This document shows, one piece after another, positions 26,318-39,769 of a stretch of DNA of 64,000 bases; position 1 is the first letter of the stretch, and every line of letters begins with the position of its first letter. Source of the stretch: Gammaproteobacteria bacterium (GTDB taxonomy: Bacteria > Pseudomonadota > Gammaproteobacteria > Nitrococcales > Nitrococcaceae); NCBI GenBank assembly GCA_030433275.1, contig JAUILK010000015.1, positions 1 to 64,000 on the forward strand. Direction: 5' to 3'. The notes beneath the pieces are model-generated. The model was not told the origin of the DNA, did not search any database, and saw only the letters and a program-made list of their open reading frames with translations. Made by a program: the position numbers and the translations under genes.

Positions 26318-27226
26318 TTATTCATACTCCGTACGTTTGTTCCGCGCGTAATCGAAAGAAGCTCCCTTAAGAGGGAGACTGCCGAACAGCATGCCGTAGA
26401 CTTCGATGGATTGCGTATCTGCATCGGCGGCGAGTTCTTCGGTCAGCGATTCGGTGAGTGGAATTTGCGGCCGGGTGTTCGGCTCGAAAGTTGGAAGTGC
26501 CGTATGACCTCGGGTGATTTTGTGGCCGGGTTCCACCTTGGCGCTCAAAGCGTCGGCGATATGGACGACCCAGGATTCGTCCCGATAATGTTGGCTTAAG
26601 TCGGGATGATGGTGATATGCGGTCACCTCACAGAATACCGCGGGTAGGCCCCAACGGTGCAATAACGCTTCCCCGACCGCGGCATGAGTGAATCCGAGCA
26701 CCTCCCGTTCTACTTGATAGAGCGGAGCGTTCGAATCGGCGAACCGGAACAGGATCTGCTCTGCTTGCTCCGGCAGCTGGTGATAAATTGCCAGTTTGCC
26801 GATATCGTGGAGTAGCCCGGCGACGAAGATTTGCTCGCTCGTGGCGATCCGTAGTCGTTTTGACAGCAAGCGCGCCATGATCCCGCAGTAAACGCTGTGG
26901 TGCCAGAAATCGGCGACATCGACCAGCCGCGTGTCAATGCGAGCAAATGCGCTCGCTATGCAAGTGGCGAGTAGGAGTTCGTGTAGCGCCTTGGTTCCGA
27001 TCACTGAAATTGCGAGGGGGACACTGTCGATCCGTGTCGCTAGGCCGAAATAAGCGCTGTTGACCAAACGCAGCAAGCGTGCAGTGAGTGCCGGCTCGTG
27101 GCGGATCACCTCGCCGATATCCGCCGCACCGTAGCGGGTGTCGGCCAGCATTTCGTTGATGCGGTGATAAGCTCGTGGCAGGGAGGCGAGGCTTGCAGTA
27201 TGGGCGGCGATTTTATCGGCTGTCAT
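26318..27226 (-). CDS. HDOD domain protein
   Basis: A 302-residue protein made mostly of an HDOD domain, an HD-related helical signalling module. Recognisable segments are LPRAYHRINEML, EVIRHEPALTARLLRLVNSA, FVAGLLHDIGKLAIYHQLPE (an HD-like HDIGK) and HAAVGEALLHRWGLP. HDOD proteins act in stress, motility and cyclic-di-GMP related signalling, usually without demonstrated enzymatic activity. The ATG at 27226 has GGGGAGG eleven bases upstream, so I prefer it to the longer open frame starting at 27292. Confidence 0.85.
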   Translation of the reverse strand: MTADKIAAHTASLASLPRAYHRINEMLADTRYGAADIGEVIRHEPALTARLLRLVNSAYFGLATRIDSVPLAISVIGTKALHELLLATCIASAFARIDTRLVDVADFWHHSVYCGIMARLLSKRLRIATSEQIFVAGLLHDIGKLAIYHQLPEQAEQILFRFADSNAPLYQVEREVLGFTHAAVGEALLHRWGLPAVFCEVTAYHHHPDLSQHYRDESWVVHIADALSAKVEPGHKITRGHTALPTFEPNTRPQIPLTESLTEELAADADTQSIEVYGMLFGSLPLKGASFDYARNKRTEYE

Positions 27227-27439
27227 TGCGCGAATGGCCTCCCCTGCGGTGATTGTGAGTGCCCTGCGAGTTCGAGTTTTGCCATAACACACAGAAAACC
27301 GCTTCGTCCCTCAATGAATGTGCGCTGTTTTCACCGAAAACGAATGCGTGTGGCGCGAGAGGCCTTGGACGTTAGCCGTCTTCAACCACTCATTCGTAAT
27401 CTTATCGCGCGTGCTCCGCAGGAAGTCTCGAATGTTTCT

Positions 27440-27462
27440 CAATAATTAAAATCATCTTCTGG
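27440..27462. repeat. 23-bp border repeat, left of the glycogen cluster
   Basis: The sequence caataattaaaatcatcttc plus tgg matches 35326-35348 at 20 of 23 positions in the same orientation. It lies just where the truncated glgX remnant begins. Confidence 0.45.
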
Positions 27463-27474
27463 CCGCCCGATGCC

Positions 27475-27950
27475 GCACGAGATTCGGTGCTACTGGTACG
27501 GGATGGGCTGAGCCACACGCAGCGGGGCAAGACCGTCTGCTGCCTGAACAACGAAATCAGCTGAATGGACTGGTTCGAGCCACATGAGGTCGGCGATTTG
27601 CCAGCGTGCGTCCGATGATTGATCCAATTCAGGAAAACTCATCCGATTTTGCGTCGTTCTCAATTCTTTCACGGCCAGCAACGGTTGCCGACAATCGATC
27701 TGGAAGCCACTCGGTGGATCGACCCGGATGGCCATTCCGTGCAGAACGGTCACTGACCGGAGTGCTCACAGACGTTTGTCGGCCGATCGGCGGGCCAGAA
27801 AATCGGGGTGTCGGGCTTGCGGGAAGTTTTGCTGTTGTATTTCCACCCCAGGTATGGATCCGACAACTTGCCGCCTGCCACGCAACAGTGCAGCATGCTA
27901 TTGGGGGCATCTGCTTGACACTACGGGGACAGCGGCCTGAAGAAGAACTC
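27475..27950 (+). pseudogene. glgX: Decayed 3' part of glycogen debranching enzyme gene
   Basis: One frame keeps clear GlgX C-terminal signatures. SHTQRGKTVCCLNNEIS corresponds to the GRTQxGNNNAYCQDNEISW region. A DWFEPHEVGDL stretch, LIQFRKTHPILRRSQFFHG and LEATRWIDPDGHSVQNGH follow. The frame is interrupted by TGA at 27562, 27616, 27754 and 27916; two of these replace expected tryptophans. A frameshift is needed to read the last recognisable piece (YWGHLLDTTGTAA). The first two-thirds of the gene are absent. It is an inactive remnant, 100 bp before glgP, and it shows that the cluster once included a debranching enzyme. Confidence 0.75.
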
Positions 27951-28053
27951 GTCCGGCCATTCGGGCGGCAGCGAGATTATGGTGTCCGAACGGCCGTCCA
28001 AGTGTGGACTTTGGCCGAGGCGGGCTCGTCAGAGAATCCGGAGGAACTCGGAG

Positions 28054-30579
28054 ATGCATGAAATCAGGCCATTTTGCCTAACGCCACCACGGTTGGCCAT
28101 GGACGAAGACGGCCTCGCTCGGGATCTATGTAGGCACTATGTGCAAACGCTTGGCCGCGACGAGCGGCATTTCAGCCGCAGCTACTGCTACCAAGCGCTC
28201 GCATTGGCCGTACGTGACCGCCTTATGGAACGCTGGCGCGAGACGGAACGTCGCTACCGGGCCGGCGGCTCGAAACGCGCTTACTACCTGTCCATGGAAT
28301 TCCTACTTGGCCGCGCGCTGTCCAATTGCAGCCTTAATCTCGGCCTAAAAGATGCCGTTACCGCGGCGCTGATGCGGTATGGACAAACGCTTGAGGACAT
28401 CGAATCCGTCGAGGACGACGCCGGTTTGGGCAACGGTGGCCTTGGTCGTCTTGCGGCATGCTTTCTTGATAGTTGTGCAACGCTCGGACTGCCCGTGATG
28501 GGCTACGGTATTCGATACGAGTACGGTATGTTTCGTCAGAAGATCGAGGGCGGTGAACAAGTCGAGGAGCCGGATCACTGGTTGCAGGACGGCAATATTT
28601 GGGAAATAGAGCGCCCTGAATCCACTCGCCGCGTTCGTTTCGGTGGCCGCGTGGACACGTTTAGCGATGCGCATGGACGCCTACACAAACGCCTCGTCGA
28701 TACTCGTGACGTTCTGGCGATCCCCTACGACGTACCCATACCAGGTTACCAGAACGACACGGTCAACACTCTGAGGTTGTGGAAGGCGGCCGCGACCAAC
28801 GAATTCCAGCTCGGCGAATTCAATGCGGGTCGTTATCCGGAATCCGTTGCCAGCAAGAACGAAGCCGAGCACATTTCGATGGTGCTCTATCCGAATGACG
28901 CCAGCGAGAACGGTAAGGAGTTGCGTCTACGGCAGCAATACTTTCTCGCATCCGCCAGCTTGCAAGACGCGCTGGAGCGTTGGAAGCATGAGTACGGCGG
29001 GGATTTTGCCCATTTCTCGGACGAGAATTGTTTTCAGATGAACGATACCCATCCCAGCTGTGCCGTTGCCGAGCTCATGCGATTGCTTGTCGATGAGCAC
29101 GGCCTGGGATGGGACGATGCCTGGGAGGTGACGACGCGCAGCCTCGCCTATACTAACCATACCCTGCTGCCGGAGGCGCTGGAGAGATGGCCGGTGCCGA
29201 TGTTCGAGCGGTTATTACCCCGTCTGCTGGAAATCATCGAAACAATCAATGGGCGGTTCCTGGAGCAGGTTTCTGCCCGTTGGCCCGGCGATCTCGAGCG
29301 GCTGCGCCGGCTTTCGATCTTCGAAGGCGGCGATCCCCCCCAGATCCGCATGGCGCATCTTGCGGTCGTCGGCAGTTTCTCTGTCAACGGCGTCGCGGCC
29401 TTGCACACGACGCTTCTAAGACAGGGGTTGTTCAAGGATTTTTCCGAGCTGTGGCCGACGCGAATCAACAACAAGACCAATGGCGTTACCGTCCGTCGCT
29501 GGCTCGCCAATTGCAACGCGCCGCTGAGTCACTTGATCGATGACTCGATCGGCCCGGGATGGAGAACCGACGCCGACAAGCTCCGTGATCTGCAGAGGAT
29601 GGCAGACGACGGCTCCTTCGGCCGCCGCTGGCGCGACATCAAGCAGCAGAATAAGCGGAAGCTCGCCGAGCTGGTAGCCACGGAATGCGGCGTCGATTTT
29701 CCCCCAAACGCCCTGTTCGATGTTCAGGTGAAACGGATTCACGAATACAAGCGGCAGCTTTTGAACCTGTTGCACGTGGTTTATCTCTACGACCGCATAA
29801 AGCGCGGCGATACTGACGGGATGGTGCCACGGTGTGTGCTGATTGGTGGTAAGGCCGCGCCCGGCTACGTTGCCGCCAAGCAGATCATCGCTCTCATCAA
29901 CTCGGTAGCCGACGTCGTCAATCGCGATGCAGATGCCGCCGGCCTTCTGAAGCTGGTTTTCCTGCCCAATTACCGGGTCAGCTCCATGGAAACCATTTGT
30001 CCGGGCACGGACTTGTCGGAACAGATCTCCACCGCGGGCAAGGAGGCGTCTGGAACGGGCAATATGAAGCTGATGCTCAACGGTGCGGTCACGATCGGCA
30101 CGCTGGACGGAGCCAATATCGAGATTTTAGATGAGGTGGGCGAGGAGAATTTCTTCCTGTTCGGGTTGACCGCCGAACAGGTTCTCACGATGCAAAGAGA
30201 TTACGAGCCCAATGCGCTGATCGAATCCGATAGTGATTTTCGGCAGGTCATGTATCTTTTGGAGACCGGGCACTTTCATCCTGGTCCGGATCTCGTACCG
30301 AATGCCTTGTTGCAGGGCATTCGTAGCCCAAGGGATCCTTGGATGACCGCCGCCGATTTTCGCTCCTATGTCGATGCCCAGCAAGCGGTGGCCGAAGCCT
30401 TCTTCGATCAGGAGCGATGGACGCGGATGAGCATTCTCAATACGGCGGCGGCTGGTCGGTTCTCCTCCGATCGCACCATCGCCGAGTATAACGCCCAAAT
30501 CTGGCGCCTGACGCCTTCAAGGGTCCCAGGCGATTCAACGTTTGCCACCGGGACACCAAACGCGGCTATCACGAAGTGA
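28054..30579 (+). CDS. glgP: Glycogen/maltodextrin phosphorylase
   Basis: Phosphorolyses alpha-1,4-glucan ends to glucose-1-phosphate, with PLP cofactor. The 841-residue protein shows [47 protein letters not shown] and [13 protein letters not shown]. The PLP lysine K672 is in [24 protein letters not shown] nine bases before ATG 28054 fixes the start and matches family length. It heads glgP-glgC-pgm-glgA and follows a glgX remnant. Confidence 0.96.
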   Translation: MHEIRPFCLTPPRLAMDEDGLARDLCRHYVQTLGRDERHFSRSYCYQALALAVRDRLMERWRETERRYRAGGSKRAYYLSMEFLLGRALSNCSLNLGLKDAVTAALMRYGQTLEDIESVEDDAGLGNGGLGRLAACFLDSCATLGLPVMGYGIRYEYGMFRQKIEGGEQVEEPDHWLQDGNIWEIERPESTRRVRFGGRVDTFSDAHGRLHKRLVDTRDVLAIPYDVPIPGYQNDTVNTLRLWKAAATNEFQLGEFNAGRYPESVASKNEAEHISMVLYPNDASENGKELRLRQQYFLASASLQDALERWKHEYGGDFAHFSDENCFQMNDTHPSCAVAELMRLLVDEHGLGWDDAWEVTTRSLAYTNHTLLPEALERWPVPMFERLLPRLLEIIETINGRFLEQVSARWPGDLERLRRLSIFEGGDPPQIRMAHLAVVGSFSVNGVAALHTTLLRQGLFKDFSELWPTRINNKTNGVTVRRWLANCNAPLSHLIDDSIGPGWRTDADKLRDLQRMADDGSFGRRWRDIKQQNKRKLAELVATECGVDFPPNALFDVQVKRIHEYKRQLLNLLHVVYLYDRIKRGDTDGMVPRCVLIGGKAAPGYVAAKQIIALINSVADVVNRDADAAGLLKLVFLPNYRVSSMETICPGTDLSEQISTAGKEASGTGNMKLMLNGAVTIGTLDGANIEILDEVGEENFFLFGLTAEQVLTMQRDYEPNALIESDSDFRQVMYLLETGHFHPGPDLVPNALLQGIRSPRDPWMTAADFRSYVDAQQAVAEAFFDQERWTRMSILNTAAAGRFSSDRTIAEYNAQIWRLTPSRVPGDSTFATGTPNAAITK

Positions 30580-30643
30580 CCGCCCTGACGGCGCCTTGAA
30601 CGATTCATCGCTGAACCACAAAGGCACGCAAGGGGAACCCATT

Positions 30644-33596
<2,953 letters not shown>

Positions 33597-33634
33597 AGGC
33601 GCACCTGATCGGACTATCGGATTGAGCGGACAGC

Positions 33635-35197
33635 ATGCATAGTGTTCTGATGGTCGCAGCCGAGAATGGTACGTTTCCAGGCGGCAAGGTCGGTGGCATT
33701 GGTGATGTCATCCGCGATGTATCGCCGGCCCTGGCGAAAGCGGGGTGCGCGGTTCAGGTTGTCACGCCCTCGTTTGCCGATGTCGTCGGTCGTGCGCACG
33801 GGGCGTCGCAAACCGAGATCAGCGCGCCGTTCCGCGGCAGTCTGGAAAGACTTCTGCTCATGGACATAAGCGCTGACCGGAACTCTGGTGGCGTGCGGCA
33901 TTGGGTCTTGGATCATCCATTGTTTACAGCCACTGGCCGCATCTACAACGACGACCCGCCCGGCACACCGTTTGCAACGGACGCAAATAAGTTCGCCCTG
34001 TTCTGTGCCGGAGTCGGTGCGGCGATTCTCGAAGGTCACTTCGGTCCGCTCGACGTGCTGCATCTGCACGATTGGCATGCCGGGTGGTTGCTCGTGTTGC
34101 GGCGGTTTGCTCCCCAGTTTCAACCGCTCCAGTCGCTCAGGACTGTCTACACAATCCACAATCTGGCGTTGCAGGGTGTGCGCCCGTTTGCTGGCCACTG
34201 GTCGTCACTCGATGCCTGGTTCCCCGATCTGAAGGTGAATCGAAGTATTCTGCAGGATACGCGCTGGCCCGATTGCGTGAATCCCGTAGCCACCGCCATA
34301 CGTTTGGCCGATGCCGTTCACACGGTCTCGCCCACTTATGCTCGGGAAATTCTCCATCCCAGCGCAGTTGAGGGTCGCGGCTACTACGGTGGCGAGGGTT
34401 TGGAAGCAGATCTGCGGAATGCCGCAGACCAGGGGCGTCTATACGGAATTTTGAATGGCTGTGAGTACCCGGCTGCTGTCGAGACGATCGACCGTAGCAC
34501 ATTGTTGGGTGTGGCCGACGCCGAACTGCTGATTTGGGTCGCCGCTCGATCCACAGTCGCGTCGACGCATCTGATTGCCCAAAAACGCCTGGGCGAGTGG
34601 TTAACGCGTAGCGAGCCCGAGGTATTAATCACCAGCGTCGGCCGTGTTACCGGACAAAAAGTCGGCTTGTTGCAGCAGACGCTGGAAGACGGCACGACGA
34701 CACTCGAAGCCCTGCTGGAATTGCTCGGCGATCGTGGACTGTACGTATTTCTCGGTACCGGGGTTGCGGAGCTGGAGTTGTTTCTGACAAAAATCAGTGC
34801 GCTGCACTCGAATTTTCTCTTCCTAAATGGTTATTCCGAGCGTTTGGCCAACGCGATGTACGCAGCGGGCGATCTATTCCTCATGCCCAGTTCCTTTGAA
34901 CCATGCGGAATCAGTCAAATGTTGGCCATGCGATCTGGCCAGCCGTGCTTGGTGCACGGCGTGGGTGGCCTGAGGGATACGGTCAGTGATGAAGTCAATG
35001 GTTTTGTTTTCGAGGGCGAAAATCCGCAGGAGCAGGCCGATAATCTGTTGGCCGAGTTTGCCCGGGCAATAAGCACTCGTCAGCATGAACCGGAACTCTG
35101 GCAACGCCTGTCACGGGCTGCCAAGGCGGCGCGTTTCCGCTGGGAGGAAACCGCCGTGCAATACTGTTCGCATTTGTATGGTCCGGCGCCAGGGTAG
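33635..35197 (+). CDS. glgA: Glycogen synthase
   Basis: GT5 glucosyltransferase that extends alpha-1,4-glucan from ADP-glucose. The 520-residue protein begins HSVLMVAAENGTFPGGKVGG, where K18 lies in the KxGG nucleotide-sugar loop (KTGG in E. coli). LHLHDWHAGWLLVL, TVYTIHNLALQG and GILNGCEY follow. The C-terminal acceptor region reads MPSSFEPCGISQMLAMRSG. It is the last gene of the glycogen operon and somewhat longer than E. coli GlgA (477 residues), partly through extra residues in the middle. Confidence 0.94.
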   Translation: MHSVLMVAAENGTFPGGKVGGIGDVIRDVSPALAKAGCAVQVVTPSFADVVGRAHGASQTEISAPFRGSLERLLLMDISADRNSGGVRHWVLDHPLFTATGRIYNDDPPGTPFATDANKFALFCAGVGAAILEGHFGPLDVLHLHDWHAGWLLVLRRFAPQFQPLQSLRTVYTIHNLALQGVRPFAGHWSSLDAWFPDLKVNRSILQDTRWPDCVNPVATAIRLADAVHTVSPTYAREILHPSAVEGRGYYGGEGLEADLRNAADQGRLYGILNGCEYPAAVETIDRSTLLGVADAELLIWVAARSTVASTHLIAQKRLGEWLTRSEPEVLITSVGRVTGQKVGLLQQTLEDGTTTLEALLELLGDRGLYVFLGTGVAELELFLTKISALHSNFLFLNGYSERLANAMYAAGDLFLMPSSFEPCGISQMLAMRSGQPCLVHGVGGLRDTVSDEVNGFVFEGENPQEQADNLLAEFARAISTRQHEPELWQRLSRAAKAARFRWEETAVQYCSHLYGPAPG

Positions 35198-35325
35198 ACG
35201 CTGCGTATAGCCCGGTCGTCGGGGATGCCAGGTTTGTTGGCTACGTTATATGAGGGCTGATCTCTTTCAGGGGATGGGTGTTTATTCAGCGGCTAAGATT
35301 TCATGATTAAGCTTGGTTTTTTTAG

Positions 35326-35348
35326 CAATGATTAAAATCGTCTTCTAG
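35326..35348. repeat. 23-bp border repeat, right of the glycogen cluster
   Basis: The sequence caatgattaaaatcgtcttc plus tag matches 27440-27462 at 20 of 23 positions. It lies in the AT-rich gap between glgA and the 3' end of the next, convergent gene. Confidence 0.45.
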
Positions 35349-35386
35349 TGCAAGATGTTGAAAGGGCGTCTCCGCACGTTGTGCAT

Positions 35387-37456
35387 TCAATCCTCATGCC
35401 GTGCAAGCTGCTCGGCCAGTTCGGCGGGTGTTTGCAATGGTGGTAAGCAGCGGCGCGCGCGACAAACCCAGGCTCCTTGGCCTTCCAGGCGTACCGAGCC
35501 AATCGCCATGGAGCCTTCATTTCCGGGTAAAAAGAACGCCTGGCGGGCGGGTGCATAGTCCTGCTCGACGGCTCTGCGCCAAGTCGCGGACTCTTCCGCA
35601 GGGCAACGGATTAGGACCGTTTCCACCGGGTCGAGCTGTTCTTCGAGTGCCGTGATCAGCGCGCAATGGCCGTGCGGCAATTCTTTCATGGCGCCGGCGC
35701 CGGCCTCTACCGTGCGTTCGGCTGCTGCTAAATAGCGCTGTTCGGCGAGCAGATGCCCGAGCCGCGCGAGCGCGAGGGCGGCAATGGCATTGCCCGAGGG
35801 GCAGGCATCGTCGCCGAGCGGGCGGGGGCGCTGTATCAGCGGTTCGTGGTCGTCGGCAGTAAAGAAAAAACCGCCGTGTGTCTTATCCTCAAAGCGCGCT
35901 AACAGCAGATCGGCGATGGCGCGCGCCCATTGAAGCCAGTGCGGTTCCCAGTGCGCTTCGAGCTGTTCCAGCAGTGCGGCGAGCAGATAGGCATGATCGT
36001 CCAAATAAGCCGGTAAATCCGCCCGACCGTCTTTCCAGACCGTAAGCAGGCGGCCGTTGCGCCAGAGGTTGGAGTGCAGGAAGCGCAGTGTTTGATTGCT
36101 CGCCGCTGTGAGGGTTGCATTGTCAAAATGCCGCCCCGCTCTTGCCAGCCCGCTAACCATCAGGGCATTCCAGCTGGTAAGGATTTTTTCATCTCGTGGT
36201 GGGCGGGGTCTTTGCCCACGGATCTCGCGTAGGCGCTTACGCGCCGATTGCCACAGGGTTATCAGCTCCTGGCGTGGGCGGTGCTGATTATTGGCTAGGT
36301 CGGTGAAGGTCAAACGGACATAAAGGTGCCAGCGGCCTTCGAAATTGGGCTGGTTATTAAGACCGCAACGGGCCAGGACGACCTCGGCCTCGTTCTCGGG
36401 CAGCGCATTGCGAATCTCCTCCGGAGTCCAGAGGTAGAAGGCGCCTTCACCACCTTCGCTGTCTGCATCCAGGGAGGCGTAGAAGGCTCCGTCCGGATGG
36501 CGCATTTCGCGCAAAGCCCACTGCGCGGTTTCGTTTGCCACCCGCTGGAAGAGTTCCTCACCAGTGGCCCGCCAAGCGTCTGCGTAGAGTGCTAGAAGTT
36601 GGCCATTATCGTAGAGCATTTTCTCGAAGTGCGGAATGATCCAATAATTGTCCACCGAATAGCGGGCGAATCCGCCGCCGATTTGATCGTAGATTCCGCC
36701 CAGCGCCATTTTACGCAGTGTCACTTGGGCCATGCGCAAGGCCTCGTAGTCGGGGACGTCGTTGCCCGCTGTGCGGGCATAATGGCGTAGCAATCGCTCG
36801 ATGCTGCTTGGCTGGGGAAATTTGGGCGCTGGGCCGAAGCCTCCGAAGGTCGGATCAAATTCTCTGGCCAGGGCATTGCGGGCGTTGTCGAACAGTACCG
36901 CCTTCGGTGCTCCAGCGCGGTTCGGCGGTGGCTCGGATAGCCGGTTAAGCGCATCCAGCATGGCCTGATTTTGCTTTTTTATGGCCTTGTTTTGTTGGCG
37001 ATAGGCTTGGGCGATCTGCAGTACAATTTCGTGAAAACCGGGTAATCCGTAGTGCGATTTCGGCGGGAAATAGGTTCCACAAAAGAACGGCATTTGTTCG
37101 GGAGTGAGGAATACGGTAAGCGGCCACCCACCCGGCCGATCGTTCAACAACTGGTGGGCCGTTTGGTAAATTCGGTCGAGGTCGGGCCGTTCCTCGCGAT
37201 CGACTTTGATATTGATGAAGTGTTCGTTCATCACCCGCGCGATTGCTTCGTCCTCGAACGACTCGTGGGCCATGACATGGCACCAGTGACAGGCTGAGTA
37301 GCCGATGGAGAGCAGAATAGGGCGCTCCTCGCGGCGCGCTCGATCCAGTGCTTCCTGACCCCAGGGATACCAATCAACCGGGTTGTCGGCGTGCTGGAGT
37401 AGATACGGGCTGGTTGTGGCGGCGAGTCGATTGCGAGCGTGTCGGGCTTTGCGCAT
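35387..37456 (-). CDS. Thioredoxin-domain (DUF255/YyaL) protein
   Basis: A 689-residue cytoplasmic-looking protein of the YyaL / spermatogenesis-associated 20 family. An N-terminal thioredoxin-like domain opens [21 protein letters not shown]. Its CxxC is [16 protein letters not shown] (C56, C59), and [13 protein letters not shown] follows. A large alpha/alpha barrel with glycosidase-like fold follows ([35 protein letters not shown]). The biochemical role is not established. It is convergent with glgA and divergent from ampD. Confidence 0.9.
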   Translation of the reverse strand: MRKARHARNRLAATTSPYLLQHADNPVDWYPWGQEALDRARREERPILLSIGYSACHWCHVMAHESFEDEAIARVMNEHFINIKVDREERPDLDRIYQTAHQLLNDRPGGWPLTVFLTPEQMPFFCGTYFPPKSHYGLPGFHEIVLQIAQAYRQQNKAIKKQNQAMLDALNRLSEPPPNRAGAPKAVLFDNARNALAREFDPTFGGFGPAPKFPQPSSIERLLRHYARTAGNDVPDYEALRMAQVTLRKMALGGIYDQIGGGFARYSVDNYWIIPHFEKMLYDNGQLLALYADAWRATGEELFQRVANETAQWALREMRHPDGAFYASLDADSEGGEGAFYLWTPEEIRNALPENEAEVVLARCGLNNQPNFEGRWHLYVRLTFTDLANNQHRPRQELITLWQSARKRLREIRGQRPRPPRDEKILTSWNALMVSGLARAGRHFDNATLTAASNQTLRFLHSNLWRNGRLLTVWKDGRADLPAYLDDHAYLLAALLEQLEAHWEPHWLQWARAIADLLLARFEDKTHGGFFFTADDHEPLIQRPRPLGDDACPSGNAIAALALARLGHLLAEQRYLAAAERTVEAGAGAMKELPHGHCALITALEEQLDPVETVLIRCPAEESATWRRAVEQDYAPARQAFFLPGNEGSMAIGSVRLEGQGAWVCRARRCLPPLQTPAELAEQLARHED

Positions 37457-37578
37457 GGCGGCGACCTCACTGCTGGCAGGGAATGGGCGGAGCCGCAGGG
37501 CACCAATGGCGCCAGCCTGGATTAGTCCATGCTAACATCTTCGGCGTGGGCTTCGGCGGTGAATCTAAGGAGGCTTAG

Positions 37579-38166
37579 TTGCGTATCGATCCATGCAGCG
37601 GATGGGTAAGCCGCGCACGTCATGTGGCTTCGCCGAACTGCGATGAGCGCCCGCCGGCGACCTTGGTGGATTTGGTGGTTATCCACGGCATCAGTTTGCC
37701 GCCTGGACGATTCGGTGGGCCCTGGATCGACGCCCTGTTTACCAACACCTTGTGCCCGAGCGTCCACCCCTATTTCGAACAGTTGCACGGCCTACGTGTT
37801 TCGAGCCATCTGCTGGTCCGCCGCCGGGGTGAACTGGTTCAGTATGTACCCTTACATCGGCGCGCATGGCACGCGGGTGTCTCCCGTTTCGGGGGACGGG
37901 AGCGTTGCAACGATTTTTCGATTGGGATCGAATTGGAAGGGGAAGACCATCGGCCTTATACCGAAGTGCAGTATCGCCGTTTGTTTGGGTTGCTGCGTGC
38001 CATTATGGTGGCCTATCCGGCTGTGACTCCGGCCCGGGTCGTTGGCCACTGCCACGTTGCCCCTGGGCGCAAGAGCGATCCGGGGCCGGTGTTCGACTGG
38101 CAACGGTTGTATGTCGAGCTTCGCAGTTCAAGCGCCGGAAATGAAGCGCTCTGCATGAGCTCATAA
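37579..38166 (+). CDS. ampD: 1,6-anhydro-N-acetylmuramyl-L-alanine amidase
   Basis: Cytoplasmic zinc amidase that cleaves anhydro-muropeptides during murein recycling and so keeps AmpR-driven beta-lactamase expression low. The 195-residue protein has LVVIHGISLPPG (zinc ligand H36), the conserved FGG and SSHLLVRR segments, SIGIELEG (E119), and GHCHVAPGRKSDPGP with H157 and D167. A histidine replaces the aspartate usual in the GHSDIAPGRK segment. The start is TTG at 37579, supported by TAAGGAGG five bases upstream; there is no suitable ATG. ampE follows. Confidence 0.93.
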   Translation: MRIDPCSGWVSRARHVASPNCDERPPATLVDLVVIHGISLPPGRFGGPWIDALFTNTLCPSVHPYFEQLHGLRVSSHLLVRRRGELVQYVPLHRRAWHAGVSRFGGRERCNDFSIGIELEGEDHRPYTEVQYRRLFGLLRAIMVAYPAVTPARVVGHCHVAPGRKSDPGPVFDWQRLYVELRSSSAGNEALCMSS

Positions 38167-38268
38167 AATGTGGAGCCGCTCCCAGCGCTGAGGCTTGCCC
38201 GCCACACGAGCCGCGAGCGAACCGTATAAGCGGCACCTCGGCAACGCGCCGGTCGTAAGGAAGAGAGC

Positions 38269-39144
38269 ATGCGTCTGATCGCCATTTTGCTTGCCCTATG
38301 GGCCAAACAATATCCGCAGCAATTGGATCGATTGCGTGTCACCGACTCATGCTACCGTTATGCACGTTGGCTGCAGACTCGACTGCCGGTAGGACTTTGG
38401 GGCAGCGCCGGAGTGATTCTTTTGCTGCTTCCACCGTTGCTGTTGGCCTGGTTGATCCAAGGCTGGTTCGGGGATTGGCTGTTTGGCTTGGGCGGCATGC
38501 TGCTCGGTGTGGCGGCGCTGCTATTCGCGTTCGGTACGGAACACAGCGACCTGCTGGTAGAGCAGTTTTTACAGGCTTGGCGCGAGGGTGACCAAGCACT
38601 CGCGCGACAGGCGGCCACGAGCTTGAATGGGGCAACGCTCCCGCCGATGTCCTCTGGCGAAGGACTGCCGCAAGCGGCGGTCCAGGGGCTTTTCTGCTAC
38701 AGCCATGAGCGGATTTTCGGCGTGCTCTTTTGGCTGGTTCTGCTAGGCCCTGTAGGGGCATTCGCTTATCACTTGATCGTGCTAGCCCGCCGCTTCGGGG
38801 ATCGCCATCCGGACAGCGGAGACGGCTTTCGCCAGTCAGCGAGAGGATTTGCATGGATGGCCGGCTGGTTGCCGGCGCGCGTTACCGCTGCCTCATTCGC
38901 GTTGGCCGGCAGTTTCATCCATTGTGCGGAAGGTTGGCGCGCTCGTCGCCATCTTTCCGGGCTGGACGGCAACGCCGAGTTGCTTGCCGCAACCGGGTTT
39001 GGTGCGCTCGGCCTTGCGCCGAGCAGTTCCCTGCGCGAGCTGTTGGATCAGGCGCTCAATGACGCGCGGTCCTTGATTCGTAGGGCGATCGTGGTTTGGC
39101 TAGCGGCCATTACTCTGCTGACCCTGTTTGGTTGGGTGCCATGA
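38269..39144 (+). CDS. ampE: AmpE-family regulatory membrane protein
   Basis: AmpE is an inner-membrane protein next to ampD, proposed as a sensor or signalling partner in beta-lactamase induction and murein recycling. The 291-residue protein starts MRLIAILLALWAKQYPQQLD. It has four main hydrophobic segments, including SAGVILLLLPPLLLAWLI and IFGVLFWLVLLGPVGAFAYH, and a C-terminal VVWLAAITLLTLFGWV. The AmpE-typical AVQGLFCYSHERIFGVLFW is conserved. It is 102 bp downstream of ampD. Confidence 0.88.
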   Translation: MRLIAILLALWAKQYPQQLDRLRVTDSCYRYARWLQTRLPVGLWGSAGVILLLLPPLLLAWLIQGWFGDWLFGLGGMLLGVAALLFAFGTEHSDLLVEQFLQAWREGDQALARQAATSLNGATLPPMSSGEGLPQAAVQGLFCYSHERIFGVLFWLVLLGPVGAFAYHLIVLARRFGDRHPDSGDGFRQSARGFAWMAGWLPARVTAASFALAGSFIHCAEGWRARRHLSGLDGNAELLAATGFGALGLAPSSSLRELLDQALNDARSLIRRAIVVWLAAITLLTLFGWVP

Positions 39145-39443
39145 TGTGAAGCGCTGCGAGGTCCTCTCACCGGCCACAGCGACGCTCGAGCGCATGTGTC
39201 GAAGGTGCCCCATTACGTGGCCCATTGTTGGCTGATCGATCCCCAATGCCCGCACGCAACCTGGAGGCGCTTCAAGCGCAGCGACGTCCGCTGGCTTTTA
39301 CTGGCGAGTTTCGTCGACGAGGCCGCGGTGGCTGCTGTGCCGTTCGACGCCGTATCTTTTCCGCTCGCTGCGTTATGGGCAGTGTGAACCATCTGGTGAA
39401 TTCTTCGGCCGGACTTGACCGCCAGCCTTGTTGACATGCGTCC
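39145..39443. other. Gene-free interval after ampE
   Basis: I see no recognisable coding, RNA or repeat signal in this stretch of about 300 bp; short open frames on both strands resemble no family. Confidence 0.4.
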
Positions 39444-39758
39444 TTAATGCGCCGCTATCTGTGGCGTGGCCTCCTGCTCTATTTGCTCGTCCCGCGCGGG
39501 CCGCGCAATCTCCAGATCGTATTGCTCCTGCAGTCCGAGCCAGAGTTGAGGCGTGGTCTCGAAGTAACGAGCCAGACGCAATGCAGTATCCGTCGTTATA
39601 TACAGCTCACGGGTCGATGCGTTGATGCTAATGCCCTGTGGTTCCAAAAATTCATGGTGGAGGATATCGCCGGGGCTCGTCGGCGCAATCGGTTCGCCGC
39701 CCGGTTCCACGACATCGGCGAAGTCCGTTTTCTCCAAGTCCTCGATTCGGATGCTCAT
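39444..39758 (-). CDS. higA: HigA-type antitoxin lacking most of its HTH
   Basis: The 104-residue protein matches HigA antitoxins at both ends. SPGDILHHEFLEPQGISINA is the start of the XRE domain. TDTALRLARYFETTPQLWLG and LQEQYDLE follow. Between them, where HigA has about 16 more residues covering the recognition helix, only STRELYIT remains. The reading frame is intact, so an in-frame deletion is the simplest explanation. It may still bind HigB but is unlikely to bind DNA normally. The start 12 bp after higB is chosen by the HigA pattern. Confidence 0.75.
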   Translation of the reverse strand: MSIRIEDLEKTDFADVVEPGGEPIAPTSPGDILHHEFLEPQGISINASTRELYITTDTALRLARYFETTPQLWLGLQEQYDLEIARPARDEQIEQEATPQIAAH

Positions 39759-39769
39759 TATCAAGACCC

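Noticed and set aside
27562-27564. TGA in the glgX remnant read as selenocysteine or as recoded tryptophan
   Set aside because: Several TGAs, a frameshift and a missing 5' part fit decay. Other genes in the window end with TGA normally, so the code is standard.
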